Assembly: GCA_031274565.1 (NCBI GenBank)
Contig: JAISPY010000004.1
Span: 1 to 8,066 of the forward strand
Length of the DNA: 8,066 nt
From: Treponema sp.
GTDB lineage: Bacteria > Spirochaetota > Spirochaetia > Treponematales > Breznakiellaceae
Direction of reading: 5' to 3'
Within the stretch, counting starts at the first letter, position 1. Each line of letters starts with the position of its first letter. The translations under genes and the position numbers were made by a program. Shown piece by piece: positions 1 to 6,353 of this stretch. The notes beneath the pieces were generated by a model that was given only the letters and a program-made list of their open reading frames with translations, did not search any database and was not told where the DNA came from.

Positions 1-1050
1 CACTTCTTCAACCGCACCATAGACACCATTAAGCACTTAGTCGTGGCCATCAAGCGGGAGACCGCAGGACTCTCCGAAACCGGCACCGCCCTTGCCGCCA
101 ATATGACCGAGACCGCCGCTTCCATCCACGAGATCACCGCCAACATCCAGAACATCAAGACCCAGGCAGGAAATCAGCAGACCAGCGTGGAAGAAACCGG
201 CGCGGTCATGGGGGAGGTGGTGGAGAGCATCGACACTCTGAGTGAACAGGTGCGGCAGCAGGCGGACTGCGTGGCCCACTCGTCGTCGGCAATCGAAGAG
301 ATGCTCGCCAATATCGAGAGCGTAACCGAGACCCTGGTGCGGAACAGCGGGAACGTCGTGCGGCTCGCGGAGTCCTCGGAGACGGGCCGGGCGGGGCTTG
401 AGGCGGTGTCCCGGGACATCGAGACCATCGCCAAGGAATCGGCGGGGCTGCTTGAAATCAACGGGGTGATGGAAACCATCGCGAGCCAGACGAATCTTTT
501 GTCGATGAACGCGGCGATTGAAGCGGCCCACGCGGGGGAGTCGGGGAAGGGCTTTGCGGTGGTGGCCGGGGAAATTAGGAAACTCGCCGAGTCCTCCTCT
601 GCCCAGTCGAAGACGATCAGCGGGGTGCTCAAACGCATCAAGGACTCGATAGAGACGATCACCAAGTCAACGGAGGCGGTACGGGAGCAGTTTGCGGCGA
701 TAGGGGATGGGGTGAAGACGGTAACGGAGCAGGAGAGGCTGGTGCGGGAGGCGATGGAGGAGCAGGGGAAGGGGAGCCAGGACATTCTGGAGGCGATAAC
801 CACGCTGCACGGCCTATCTGCGGCGGTGAACAGGAGTGCCGAGCGGATGAGGAAGGCGAGCGGGGGTATTTTCACGACGGGCGAGGGCCTACGGCAAATC
901 ACCGCGGAGATCCGCAATGGCCTGTATGAGATGGCCTCTGGTGCGGCGCAGATCAACGAAGCGGTGAGCCAAGTGAACGACATCAGCGCCGCGACGAAGC
1001 AGCAAATCGAAACTCTGAGCCGGGAAGTATCCCGCTTCAAAGTAGAGTGA
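1..1050 (+). CDS. Methyl-accepting chemotaxis protein, C-terminal part (5' truncated by window)
   Basis: The frame is open from base 1, so the true start lies outside the window; the GTG at 43 is only the first internal start-like codon. The first codons (HFFNRTIDTIK) look like the end of a HAMP or linker helix. The rest is a long coiled-coil signalling domain: the conserved hairpin tip spans about codons 157-192, with QTNLLSMNAAIEAAHAGESG at codons 163-182 followed by KGFAVV. About 174 codons lie before the tip and 175 after it, as expected for an antiparallel four-helix-bundle receptor. By family knowledge the tip binds CheW and CheA, and paired E/Q residues on the arms are methylated. No sensor or membrane segment is visible here. 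The protein ends in SRFKVE without a CheR-tethering pentapeptide. The gene is G+C-rich (46 of 60 bases at 361-420), unlike the second receptor in this window. Family assignment is certain; ligand unknown. Confidence 0.
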   Translation, partial: HFFNRTIDTIKHLVVAIKRETAGLSETGTALAANMTETAASIHEITANIQNIKTQAGNQQTSVEETGAVMGEVVESIDTLSEQVRQQADCVAHSSSAIEEMLANIESVTETLVRNSGNVVRLAESSETGRAGLEAVSRDIETIAKESAGLLEINGVMETIASQTNLLSMNAAIEAAHAGESGKGFAVVAGEIRKLAESSSAQSKTISGVLKRIKDSIETITKSTEAVREQFAAIGDGVKTVTEQERLVREAMEEQGKGSQDILEAITTLHGLSAAVNRSAERMRKASGGIFTTGEGLRQITAEIRNGLYEMASGAAQINEAVSQVNDISAATKQQIETLSREVSRFKVE

Positions 1051-1195
1051 GAGACCAGATAAGCAGAGACGCGGCGGGCTCAAGTGGGTTTTAACAGGGA
1101 CGGGTGCCGGGCGCGCAGGGACAACTCCCCGGAGAACCTGAACCTACCGCGGAAAGCAGTGCTTTCCCGGCTTCGCGCGATAGACGCGGGGAAAT

Positions 1196-1247
1196 GGGTT
1201 AGGATAAAATGGCAGATGCTCAGGACAAGCCTTAACCCGGATTTTTT
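1196..1247 (+). terminator. Candidate rho-independent terminator downstream of the first MCP
   Basis: GGGTTAGG (1196-1203) pairs with CCTTAACCC (1230-1238) with one bulged T. The loop is large (26 nt), and the hairpin is followed by GGA and six T's (1242-1247). It lies 146 nt past the MCP stop codon and before the aldolase promoter, the right place to separate the two units. The long loop makes it a moderate call. Confidence 0.
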
Positions 1248-1300
1248 CCACCCGATGTTATTCGGAAGGTACCTGCTGTCGCCCTGGGGTATACGGTCTA

Positions 1301-1329
1301 TTGATTGCTATTTACGTATCGCCTATCAT
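1301..1329 (+). promoter_or_regulatory. Sigma70-type promoter for the aldolase-kinase operon
   Basis: TTGATT (1301-1306, four of six matches to TTGACA), a 17-nt spacer, then TATCAT (1324-1329, five of six matches to TATAAT). Predicted transcription start is near 1336, giving a leader of about 85 nt before the ATG at 1421. The region around it is AT-rich compared with the upstream MCP. Confidence 0.
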
Positions 1330-1420
1330 TAACCATGTAATGTAGGGTTGTATCTCCATACTACGCTTACGCGCTATTTTTTTGATGAGCGCTCCTTTGA
1401 TGAGTACTCGCGAGGTAATT

Positions 1421-2386
1421 ATGCATACTGTTCTTGAAGCATTAGGAAATATCGGTATCCTTCCGGTTATTACGATCCATGACCCGGCCAAGGCGCTTCC
1501 CTTGGCGCAGGCCCTTATCGCAGGGGGCATCCCCTGCGTGGAGGTAACCTTCAGAACCGATCAGGCCCCAGAAGCCATACGCCGCATACGGGCGGAAGTA
1601 CCCGGCATCGTAGTCGGGGCGGGCACGGTTTTAAAGGTCGAGCAGGTTGATGCGGCCATAGACGCGGGAGCCCAATTCATCGTGAGTCCTGGGTTTAATC
1701 CCCTCGTGGTTTCCCATTGTATTGAACGAAACATTCCCATTACCCCTGGCTGCGTTACCCCTTCGGACCTGGAGCGGGCCTTGGAGTATGGACTTGAGGC
1801 GGTCAAGTTCTTTCCTGCAGAGCAGTCCGGGGGCCTTGACTATATCAAGGCAGTGGCCGCTCCGTTTCCTCAACTCAAGTTCATACCCACCGGCGGGATC
1901 CACGGAGGAAACCTTGCCGGCTACCTGGCCTACGAGAAGATCCTGGCCTGCGGCGGTTCCTGGATGGCCACTGCGGACCTTATCAACCGGGGAGATTTCG
2001 CCGCTATTACCGCGCGGTGTAAAGAGGCGGTACAAAACGTCTTGGGCTTTGCGGTGGTCCACTGGGGTATCAATACGAAAAACGGAACAGAGGCGGTCCA
2101 GGGGGCCAAGCGTTTCAGTACCCTGTTTGGGTTTGCCTATCAAGAAGGCGCCAATTCGATCTTTGCCGGAGAAGCCCTGGAGCTCATGAAGTTCCCGGGG
2201 TTTGGCGCCCACGGGCATATCGCCATCGGCACCCACAGCCTGCCCCGGGCGATCCGTTATCTGGAACAGCAGGGGATCCGGTTTAACCAGGAAAGCATCA
2301 AGCGGGATCCCCAGGGGGCTATCACGCTTATCTATCTCCAGGAAGAGCTGAGCGGATTTGCGGTACATTTGGTTCAAAAAAAATAA
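1421..2386 (+). CDS. eda: KDPG/KHG aldolase with C-terminal VOC-like domain
   Basis: Class I aldolase cleaving 2-keto-3-deoxy-6-phosphogluconate to pyruvate and glyceraldehyde-3-phosphate in the cytoplasm (and 4-hydroxy-2-oxoglutarate in many homologues). I chose ATG 1421 because GAGG (1412-1415) lies five bases upstream and the protein then begins MHTVLEALGNIGILPV, typical of the family; TTG 1382, ATG 1385 and ATG 1400 are in frame but lack a site. Residues about 1-206 are the TIM-barrel aldolase: E41 and R45 in VEVTFRT, GAGTV, SPGFN, TPGC, and the Schiff-base lysine K129 in VKFFPAEQ. These match the spacing of E45, R49 and K133 in the E. coli enzyme, offset by four. Residues about 208-321 are an extra domain starting FAVVHWGIN, with a repeated beta-alpha-beta layout and H214, ELM and GHIAIG, resembling the VOC/glyoxalase fold. 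The usual family length is about 205-215 residues, so this is a two-domain protein. First gene of an operon with the kinase 48 nt downstream. Confidence 0.
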   Translation: MHTVLEALGNIGILPVITIHDPAKALPLAQALIAGGIPCVEVTFRTDQAPEAIRRIRAEVPGIVVGAGTVLKVEQVDAAIDAGAQFIVSPGFNPLVVSHCIERNIPITPGCVTPSDLERALEYGLEAVKFFPAEQSGGLDYIKAVAAPFPQLKFIPTGGIHGGNLAGYLAYEKILACGGSWMATADLINRGDFAAITARCKEAVQNVLGFAVVHWGINTKNGTEAVQGAKRFSTLFGFAYQEGANSIFAGEALELMKFPGFGAHGHIAIGTHSLPRAIRYLEQQGIRFNQESIKRDPQGAITLIYLQEELSGFAVHLVQKK

Positions 2387-2394
2387 GGAACCGG

Positions 2395-2422
2395 TTAAAA
2401 ACAGGTTATTAAAAACAGGTTA
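2395..2422 (+). repeat. Perfect tandem 14-bp repeat in the aldolase-kinase spacer
   Basis: TTAAAAACAGGTTA occurs twice back to back at 2395-2408 and 2409-2422 without a mismatch, filling most of the 48-nt gap between the two genes. It ends just before the AAAGGGA ribosome binding site of the kinase. Gaining or losing a unit would change intergenic distance but not any protein. Confidence 0.
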
Positions 2423-2434
2423 TAAAGGGAAACT

Positions 2435-3478
2435 ATGGGAATGGGAAAAGTGAAAAAAGGAAAAATAATCACCTTTGGGGAGATCCTGCTGCGGCTTGCA
2501 CCGGAAGGGTATTACCGTTTTATCCAGGCCACCCGGTTCGGCGCAACCTACGGCGGCGGAGAGGCCAACGTGGCGGTTTCGCTGGCTCAATTCGGGCTTG
2601 ACGTCGCTTTCGTGACCAAGTTGCCGAACCATGAGCTGGGCCAGGCAGCGGTGAATAAGCTCCGGGAATTCGGGGTGGATACGAGCAAGATCGTCCGGGG
2701 AGGGAGGCGTATCGGCATCTATTTCCTGGAAAAAGGCGCTTCCCAGCGGCCTTCCAAGGTGATCTATGACCGAGCAGGTTCCGCTATTGCGGAGGCGCAG
2801 GCTGCTGATTTTGACTGGGACCGGATATTCGAAGGGGCTTGCTGGTTTCACGTTACCGGAATCACCCCTGCCTTGGGGGATACCCTGGCGGGCATTTGTT
2901 TTGAGGCCCTTACCCTGGCCCGGGCGAAGGGGCTTACCATTTCCTGGGACCTCAACTACCGGAAGAACCTCTGGTCCCGGGAAAAGGCCGGAGCAGTACT
3001 GGGTAAGCTCATGCCCTTGGTGGACCTCTGCATTGCCAATGAAGAGGATGCGGCGGACGTATTCGGCATTCATGCCAAAAATACCTCGGTGAGTTCCGGC
3101 AGGATAAGCGCCGAGGGGTACCAGGAAGTGGCGAAGACTTTAAAGGATCGGTTTGGGTTCAAGCAGGTGGCCATTACCCTCCGGGAGTCCCTTTCGGCCA
3201 ATGACAACCACTGGGCGGCCATGCTCTACGACGGAGAGGAGTATTTTTTATCCCGGAAGTATGCGATCCATATCGTGGACCGGGTCGGTGGGGGGGATAG
3301 CTTTGGGGCGGGTCTCATCTATGGCAGTCTCATGGACTTCCCTCCCCAGGAAACCCTGGAGTTTGCCGTGGCCGCGAGCGGTCTGAAACATTCCATCGAA
3401 GGGGACTTCAATCATGTTACGGTGGAAGAAGCGCTGAAACTCGCCGGCGGCGATGGTTCAGGCCGGGTACAGCGCTAG
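2435..3478 (+). CDS. kdgK: 2-keto-3-deoxygluconate kinase (PfkB family)
   Basis: Phosphorylates 2-keto-3-deoxygluconate with ATP to KDPG, the substrate of the aldolase just upstream, completing the lower Entner-Doudoroff/uronate branch. The 347-residue protein is a ribokinase/PfkB-type sugar kinase of normal length. The N-terminal PfkB signature is seen as GGGEANVAVSLAQFG (residues 40-54), a substrate-contacting stretch follows (IGIYFLEKG, VIYDRAGSA), and the C-terminal signature is DRVGGGDSFGAGLIYG with catalytic base D288 in the anion-hole GGGD motif. VDLCIANEEDA is the usual PfkB NxEE-type loop. ATG 2435 follows AAAGGGA (2424-2430) by four bases; ATG 2441 is in frame with ten-base spacing and is an alternative that removes only two residues. 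Pairing with a KDPG aldolase favours KDG kinase over fructokinase or ribokinase; substrate specificity is nevertheless inferred. Confidence 0.
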   Translation: MGMGKVKKGKIITFGEILLRLAPEGYYRFIQATRFGATYGGGEANVAVSLAQFGLDVAFVTKLPNHELGQAAVNKLREFGVDTSKIVRGGRRIGIYFLEKGASQRPSKVIYDRAGSAIAEAQAADFDWDRIFEGACWFHVTGITPALGDTLAGICFEALTLARAKGLTISWDLNYRKNLWSREKAGAVLGKLMPLVDLCIANEEDAADVFGIHAKNTSVSSGRISAEGYQEVAKTLKDRFGFKQVAITLRESLSANDNHWAAMLYDGEEYFLSRKYAIHIVDRVGGGDSFGAGLIYGSLMDFPPQETLEFAVAASGLKHSIEGDFNHVTVEEALKLAGGDGSGRVQR

Positions 3479-3547
3479 GGATCTGTGGGACGGCGTACTG
3501 AGCCATACAAAACCGCGTTGTGCCAAGCCAGCCGGAGGGGCGCAGGC

Positions 3548-3585
3548 AAAAAGCGGGCCGTTCCTGCGGCCTAAGGGGCTTTTTT
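3548..3585 (+). terminator. Rho-independent terminator of the eda-kdgK operon
   Basis: An outer stem AAAAAGC (3548-3554) pairs with GCTTTTT (3578-3584), enclosing an inner hairpin GGCCG (3556-3560), loop TTCCTG, CGGCC (3567-3571). The 3' arm is part of a run of six T's (3580-3585). It lies 70 nt past the kinase stop codon. Confidence 0.
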
Positions 3586-3606
3586 CCTGTGGCGTTTGTT
3601 TTTGGT

Positions 3607-3651
3607 ATATGAGCCAGTTCCAAAATGTCAGATTTTGGAACTGGCTCATAT
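3607..3651. repeat. Perfect 20-bp inverted repeat with 5-nt loop
   Basis: Left arm 3607-3626 (starting ATATGAGCCAGTTCC) and right arm 3632-3651 are exact reverse complements over all 20 positions, separated by GTCAG. It can form a very stable hairpin on either strand. There is no T-run after it on the plus strand, and the operon terminator lies just upstream, so it is not needed as a simple terminator. Short frames across it on both strands both read MSQFQN..FWNWLI because of the symmetry; these are not genes. It could be a dispersed palindromic repeat, a transcript-end stabiliser, or a protein-binding site. Confidence 0.
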
Positions 3652-3692
3652 CTTAAAATAACGCATAAAAATGCAAATGAGTCGTTTTTTTA

Positions 3693-3723
3693 TGGACAAA
3701 AAAACCGATAGTAAAGGTATATT
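3693..3723 (+). promoter_or_regulatory. Possible promoter of the solute-binding protein gene
   Basis: TGGACA (3693-3698, five of six to TTGACA) and TATATT (3718-3723, five of six to TATAAT), separated by 19 bp, which is longer than ideal. A T7/A7 inverted repeat (GTTTTTTT at 3684-3691, AAAAAAAC at 3698-3705) overlaps the -35 box. The gene must have its own promoter, since a terminator precedes it, but these exact boxes are tentative. Confidence 0.
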
Positions 3724-3751
3724 CCTATCCATGTAAGCATGAGGAGAACCT

Positions 3752-4564
3752 ATGAAACGACTAAGAATGGTCCTTATGGCAGCCTTGGGGCTGGTTATGA
3801 TTGGCGGTGGGTTTGCCGGAGGCGCCACGCAGGACGCCGGGACGTTAACCAGGGAGCCGGGGGTGCTCACGGTGGGGATGGAGATCGGCTATCCTCCTAT
3901 GGAGTACTTCGATGTGGACGGGAAGACCCCCATCGGCTTTGACGTACAGTTGGCCCAGGCCCTAGCGGCACAATTAGGGCTTACCGTCAAGTTCGTGAAT
4001 ACAGCCTGGGACGGGATCTTCGCAGGAGTCAACGCCGGCAAGTACGACGCCATCATGTCTGCGGTAACTATCACCGAAGAACGGTCAGCGGCCTACAACT
4101 TCACCAAGCCCTATATTGGGAATGCCCAGGCTATGGTGCTCTTGAAAGGCTCTGGGGTTACGGCCCGGAGTCCTGAAGAAACCGCAGGGCTGGGGGTCGC
4201 CTACCAAGCGGAGACCACCTCGGCTCGGTACATGACCGACTTGGCGGGAAAGGGCGTCTCATTCACCCCTCATGCATACGATAAGGTGCTGCATTGCTTT
4301 GATGAATTGCGAAATCACCGGGTCGATGCGATTATCTGTGATAGCTTGGTGGCCTTTGACTATATTGCGCCTTTGAACAGCCCCTTTGAAATCGTCTGGC
4401 AAGGCATAGCGGAGGAGAAATTCGGCATTTGTTTGAAAAAAGGCAACGACGCCCTCACCGCAGCCTTGGACAAGGCGCTGGGTGAACTTTTCGCGGACGG
4501 CACTATGCTGAAAATCTCTCAGACGGTATTTAAGATGGACCTGGTGTCCTTGGCCCGGAACTAA
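3752..4564 (+). CDS. Family-3 ABC transporter solute-binding protein (amino-acid type)
   Basis: Periplasmic binding protein expected to capture a polar amino acid or similar ligand and hand it to an ABC importer. The 270-residue length is standard. Residues 1 to about 25 form a signal peptide: basic KRLR, then a hydrophobic stretch, with likely cleavage near GGA/TQ; there is no lipobox cysteine, so it is probably soluble. The mature part has the two-lobe SBP_bac_3 pattern: LTVGMEIGYPPMEYFD, GFDVQLAQALAAQLG (residues 62-76), the ligand carboxylate-binding arginine R111 in TITEERSAAYNFTKPY, and the second-lobe aspartate D197 in CDSLVAFDY. The start is firm: GAGGAG (3741-3746) lies five bases before the ATG. 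No permease or ATPase gene follows; a terminator and then a chemoreceptor do, so the partner transporter must be encoded elsewhere. Exact ligand not predictable. Confidence 0.
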   Translation: MKRLRMVLMAALGLVMIGGGFAGGATQDAGTLTREPGVLTVGMEIGYPPMEYFDVDGKTPIGFDVQLAQALAAQLGLTVKFVNTAWDGIFAGVNAGKYDAIMSAVTITEERSAAYNFTKPYIGNAQAMVLLKGSGVTARSPEETAGLGVAYQAETTSARYMTDLAGKGVSFTPHAYDKVLHCFDELRNHRVDAIICDSLVAFDYIAPLNSPFEIVWQGIAEEKFGICLKKGNDALTAALDKALGELFADGTMLKISQTVFKMDLVSLARN

Positions 4565-4622
4565 GGGAACCAGGCAGAGCGGGATGATACGGGTATGGTT
4601 TTGCAAAAGGCGATCCTATGGA

Positions 4623-4684
4623 TCCCGCCTCCGCGGGAGTGCGTCTGGATAAGCCTCCTTTACCCAGCAGGGGGCAGTTTTTTT
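4623..4684 (+). terminator. Hairpins and terminator after the solute-binding protein gene
   Basis: Two hairpins lie in the 257-nt gap. The first, TCCCGC (4623-4628), loop CTCC, GCGGGA (4633-4638), has no T-run. The second, GCCTCC (4653-4658) with GGGGGC (4670-4675, one G-U pair), is followed by AG and seven T's (4678-4684), the form of a rho-independent terminator. An alternative fold pairs AGCAGG (4666-4671) with CCTGCT just after the T-run. Confidence 0.
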
Positions 4685-4821
4685 GCTCCTGCTTGGCTGG
4701 GGGATAGCATACTACATGAGGAACAGGGGTAGGGATCGTATCTAATCGAGCCGGCAGGAACGGAACCCCGCACACGCAATTAAAAAAAAGAAAAATAGAA
4801 AAATTTAAAAAAGGAAAGACG

Positions 4822-6240
4822 ATGGATTTATTTTTTATTGCTTTTGGTGTAATAGCTGCTATTACGGTGGTATTATTTGTGGCAATTATAAACAGGTTTT
4901 TCAAGCATACCATAATTGCTTCGATAGTGGTACCCTTTGTGGTATTGATATTGTCAATTATTGCGCTTAGTTTGGTTGTGGGAAGACACGGCACTATTGC
5001 TTGGCTTCTGTGGGGCGCACTGGTAGATCTGCTGATCTGTTTAGGGTTTATGTATCTCCTGATAAAAAAAATCAGCGTTCCGATTAAGGAAGCAGTGCAT
5101 ATCTCCAAAGAGCTGGGAGAAGGACAGGGGGACCTTTCCCCACGGCTCAAGGCCCACGAAGATGATGAAATAGGTACCTTGGGAAAATGGTTTAATGTGT
5201 TTCTTGATTATCTGAGCGTCATAATACGCACCATACGAGATGGAATGGTACAGGCGGTAAAGAACATCCAAGACCTGCAGAGCATGATTAAAAAAATAGA
5301 AGCATCCATATCGAATATTACCAAAGAAACGAAAGGGATTACCGATTTAATCACCCTGCAAAATGACAGTACCCTGCATGTTTCATCAGAATTGGATACG
5401 ATAGCTAAAACGATAAAAATTCAAAATGATACTATCACTAAACAGTCGATATATATCAATCAGAGTTCCTCAACTATCGAAAACCTCATGCATAGTATTG
5501 GTTCCAATGCGGTACTGCTCGAACAAAGTACCGCAGGCGCTGAGATGCTGAATCAGAATGTTGAAATAGGTCGTACAACCTTTTTCAAATTAAAAGAAAC
5601 AATTGCAGTGCTGCATAATCAAGCAGCTATTGTATTTGATGCAAATAAGGTTATCAATACTATAGCAAGTCAGGCCAATATGCTGGCAATGAACACCGCT
5701 ATTGAAGCGGCTCATGCCGGAGATTCGGGCAAAGGTTTTTCGGTTGTGGCGGAGGAAATACGGAAACTGGCAGAACATTCGAATAAACAATCGAAGATAA
5801 TCAAGGAACAAATAAAATTGCTTAAAGAGACGGTCGAGACCGCAGTCGAGACAACAGAACATTCGAGCGCGTCATTTGAGCATATTTTTACGTCAATGAA
5901 TACGGTGATTGATAATGCCCGTGGAATACTGCAGCAGGTTAATAAACAATCTGATAATGCCATACAGATTATTGATGATCTGGAAAACATAAAGGACATT
6001 ACAAAAGCGATTTATACTAATTCTGAAAAGATTTTGTCTGCAAGCAGTGTTATTGGCAACAAGATGCAGGGACTCACTTCAGTTACCGCAGAGGTGAAAA
6101 AATCATCGGTTACTATTTCTTCTGAAGCGGTAGATATAGATACGCTGGTATCGGAATCAATGGAAATCATGAAGCAGAATTTTACGAATATCACTAAGGT
6201 CAAAGATACGGTTTCGATATTCAAGATCAAGATCAAGTAA
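4822..6240 (+). CDS. Methyl-accepting chemotaxis protein with three membrane segments and no periplasmic sensor
   Basis: A 472-residue receptor that should feed CheA/CheW signalling at the membrane. Three hydrophobic segments open the protein (about residues 4-27, 30-53 and 57-81) with only short loops, so there is no extracytoplasmic ligand domain. A HAMP domain follows (about 82-141; the PIKEAV..ISKELGEGQGDLS..DEIGTLGKWFN pattern). The signalling hairpin tip is at about 277-316: IASQANMLAMNTAIEAAHAG around E295, then KGFSVVAEEIRKLAE. It departs from the usual tip at QANM and NTAIE. The arms are about 154 and 177 residues, and the long arm between HAMP and tip could hold a diverged cytoplasmic sensing part. 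AAGGA (4811-4815) lies six bases before the ATG. The gene is AT-rich (14 G+C of 60 bases at 5401-5460). Family certain; stimulus unknown, possibly membrane state or a cytoplasmic cue. Confidence 0.
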   Translation: MDLFFIAFGVIAAITVVLFVAIINRFFKHTIIASIVVPFVVLILSIIALSLVVGRHGTIAWLLWGALVDLLICLGFMYLLIKKISVPIKEAVHISKELGEGQGDLSPRLKAHEDDEIGTLGKWFNVFLDYLSVIIRTIRDGMVQAVKNIQDLQSMIKKIEASISNITKETKGITDLITLQNDSTLHVSSELDTIAKTIKIQNDTITKQSIYINQSSSTIENLMHSIGSNAVLLEQSTAGAEMLNQNVEIGRTTFFKLKETIAVLHNQAAIVFDANKVINTIASQANMLAMNTAIEAAHAGDSGKGFSVVAEEIRKLAEHSNKQSKIIKEQIKLLKETVETAVETTEHSSASFEHIFTSMNTVIDNARGILQQVNKQSDNAIQIIDDLENIKDITKAIYTNSEKILSASSVIGNKMQGLTSVTAEVKKSSVTISSEAVDIDTLVSESMEIMKQNFTNITKVKDTVSIFKIKIK

Positions 6241-6353
6241 CGGATTTTTCCGGTACGTTCCTGCGTAAGCGCTTCAGGTTCTCTGGTTTTGAAAACGTAT
6301 GCCCCGGGAAGTATCGGTACGGCAATTTCTGTACGAAGATACACCGCCGGTTT
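6241..6353. other. Convergent gap between the second MCP and cheX
   Basis: The stop codons of two converging genes face each other across 113 nt. The gap contains an interrupted inverted repeat (GTATC 6311-6315 and GTAC 6317-6320, pairing with GTAC 6331-6334 and GATAC 6338-6342; loop GGCAATTTCT), which could end transcripts from either side. There is no long T-run directly after it; five T's occur at 6351-6355. Confidence 0.

Larger units (their letters stand above)
1051..1420. other. Gene-free region between the first MCP and the aldolase
   Basis: No convincing gene is seen in this 370-nt stretch. It holds a perfect short inverted repeat at 1151-1167 (GGAAAGCA, one central G, TGCTTTCC), a terminator-like hairpin ending in six T's (1196-1247), a sigma70-type promoter (1301-1329), and a roughly 85-nt leader with a small hairpin followed by seven T's (1363-1383). 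An 82-codon plus-strand frame at 1084-1332 has no ribosome binding site, no recognisable motif, and overlaps the hairpins and the promoter. Confidence 0.

Noticed and set aside
174..1040. Long minus-strand frame (288 codons) opposite the first MCP
   Set aside because: Antisense shadow of a high-G+C coiled-coil gene; the plus-strand MCP is unambiguous.
1084..1332. 82-codon plus-strand frame in the gap before the aldolase
   Set aside because: No ribosome binding site, no protein-like motif, and it overlaps the terminator-like hairpin and the aldolase promoter.
1631..2377. Minus-strand frame of 248 codons opposite the aldolase
   Set aside because: Antisense of a gene with intact catalytic residues; no motif of its own.
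2420..3073. Minus-strand frame of 217 codons opposite kdgK
   Set aside because: Antisense of a complete PfkB kinase; composition explained by codon structure of the real gene.
3607..3651. Palindrome considered as an insertion-sequence end or CRISPR repeat
   Set aside because: Only one copy in the window, no transposase, no spacer-repeat pattern, no target duplication seen.
4530..5150. Minus-strand frame of 206 codons spanning the end of the binding protein and the start of the second MCP
   Set aside because: Crosses a terminator and overlaps two real genes; low-complexity content and no start signals.
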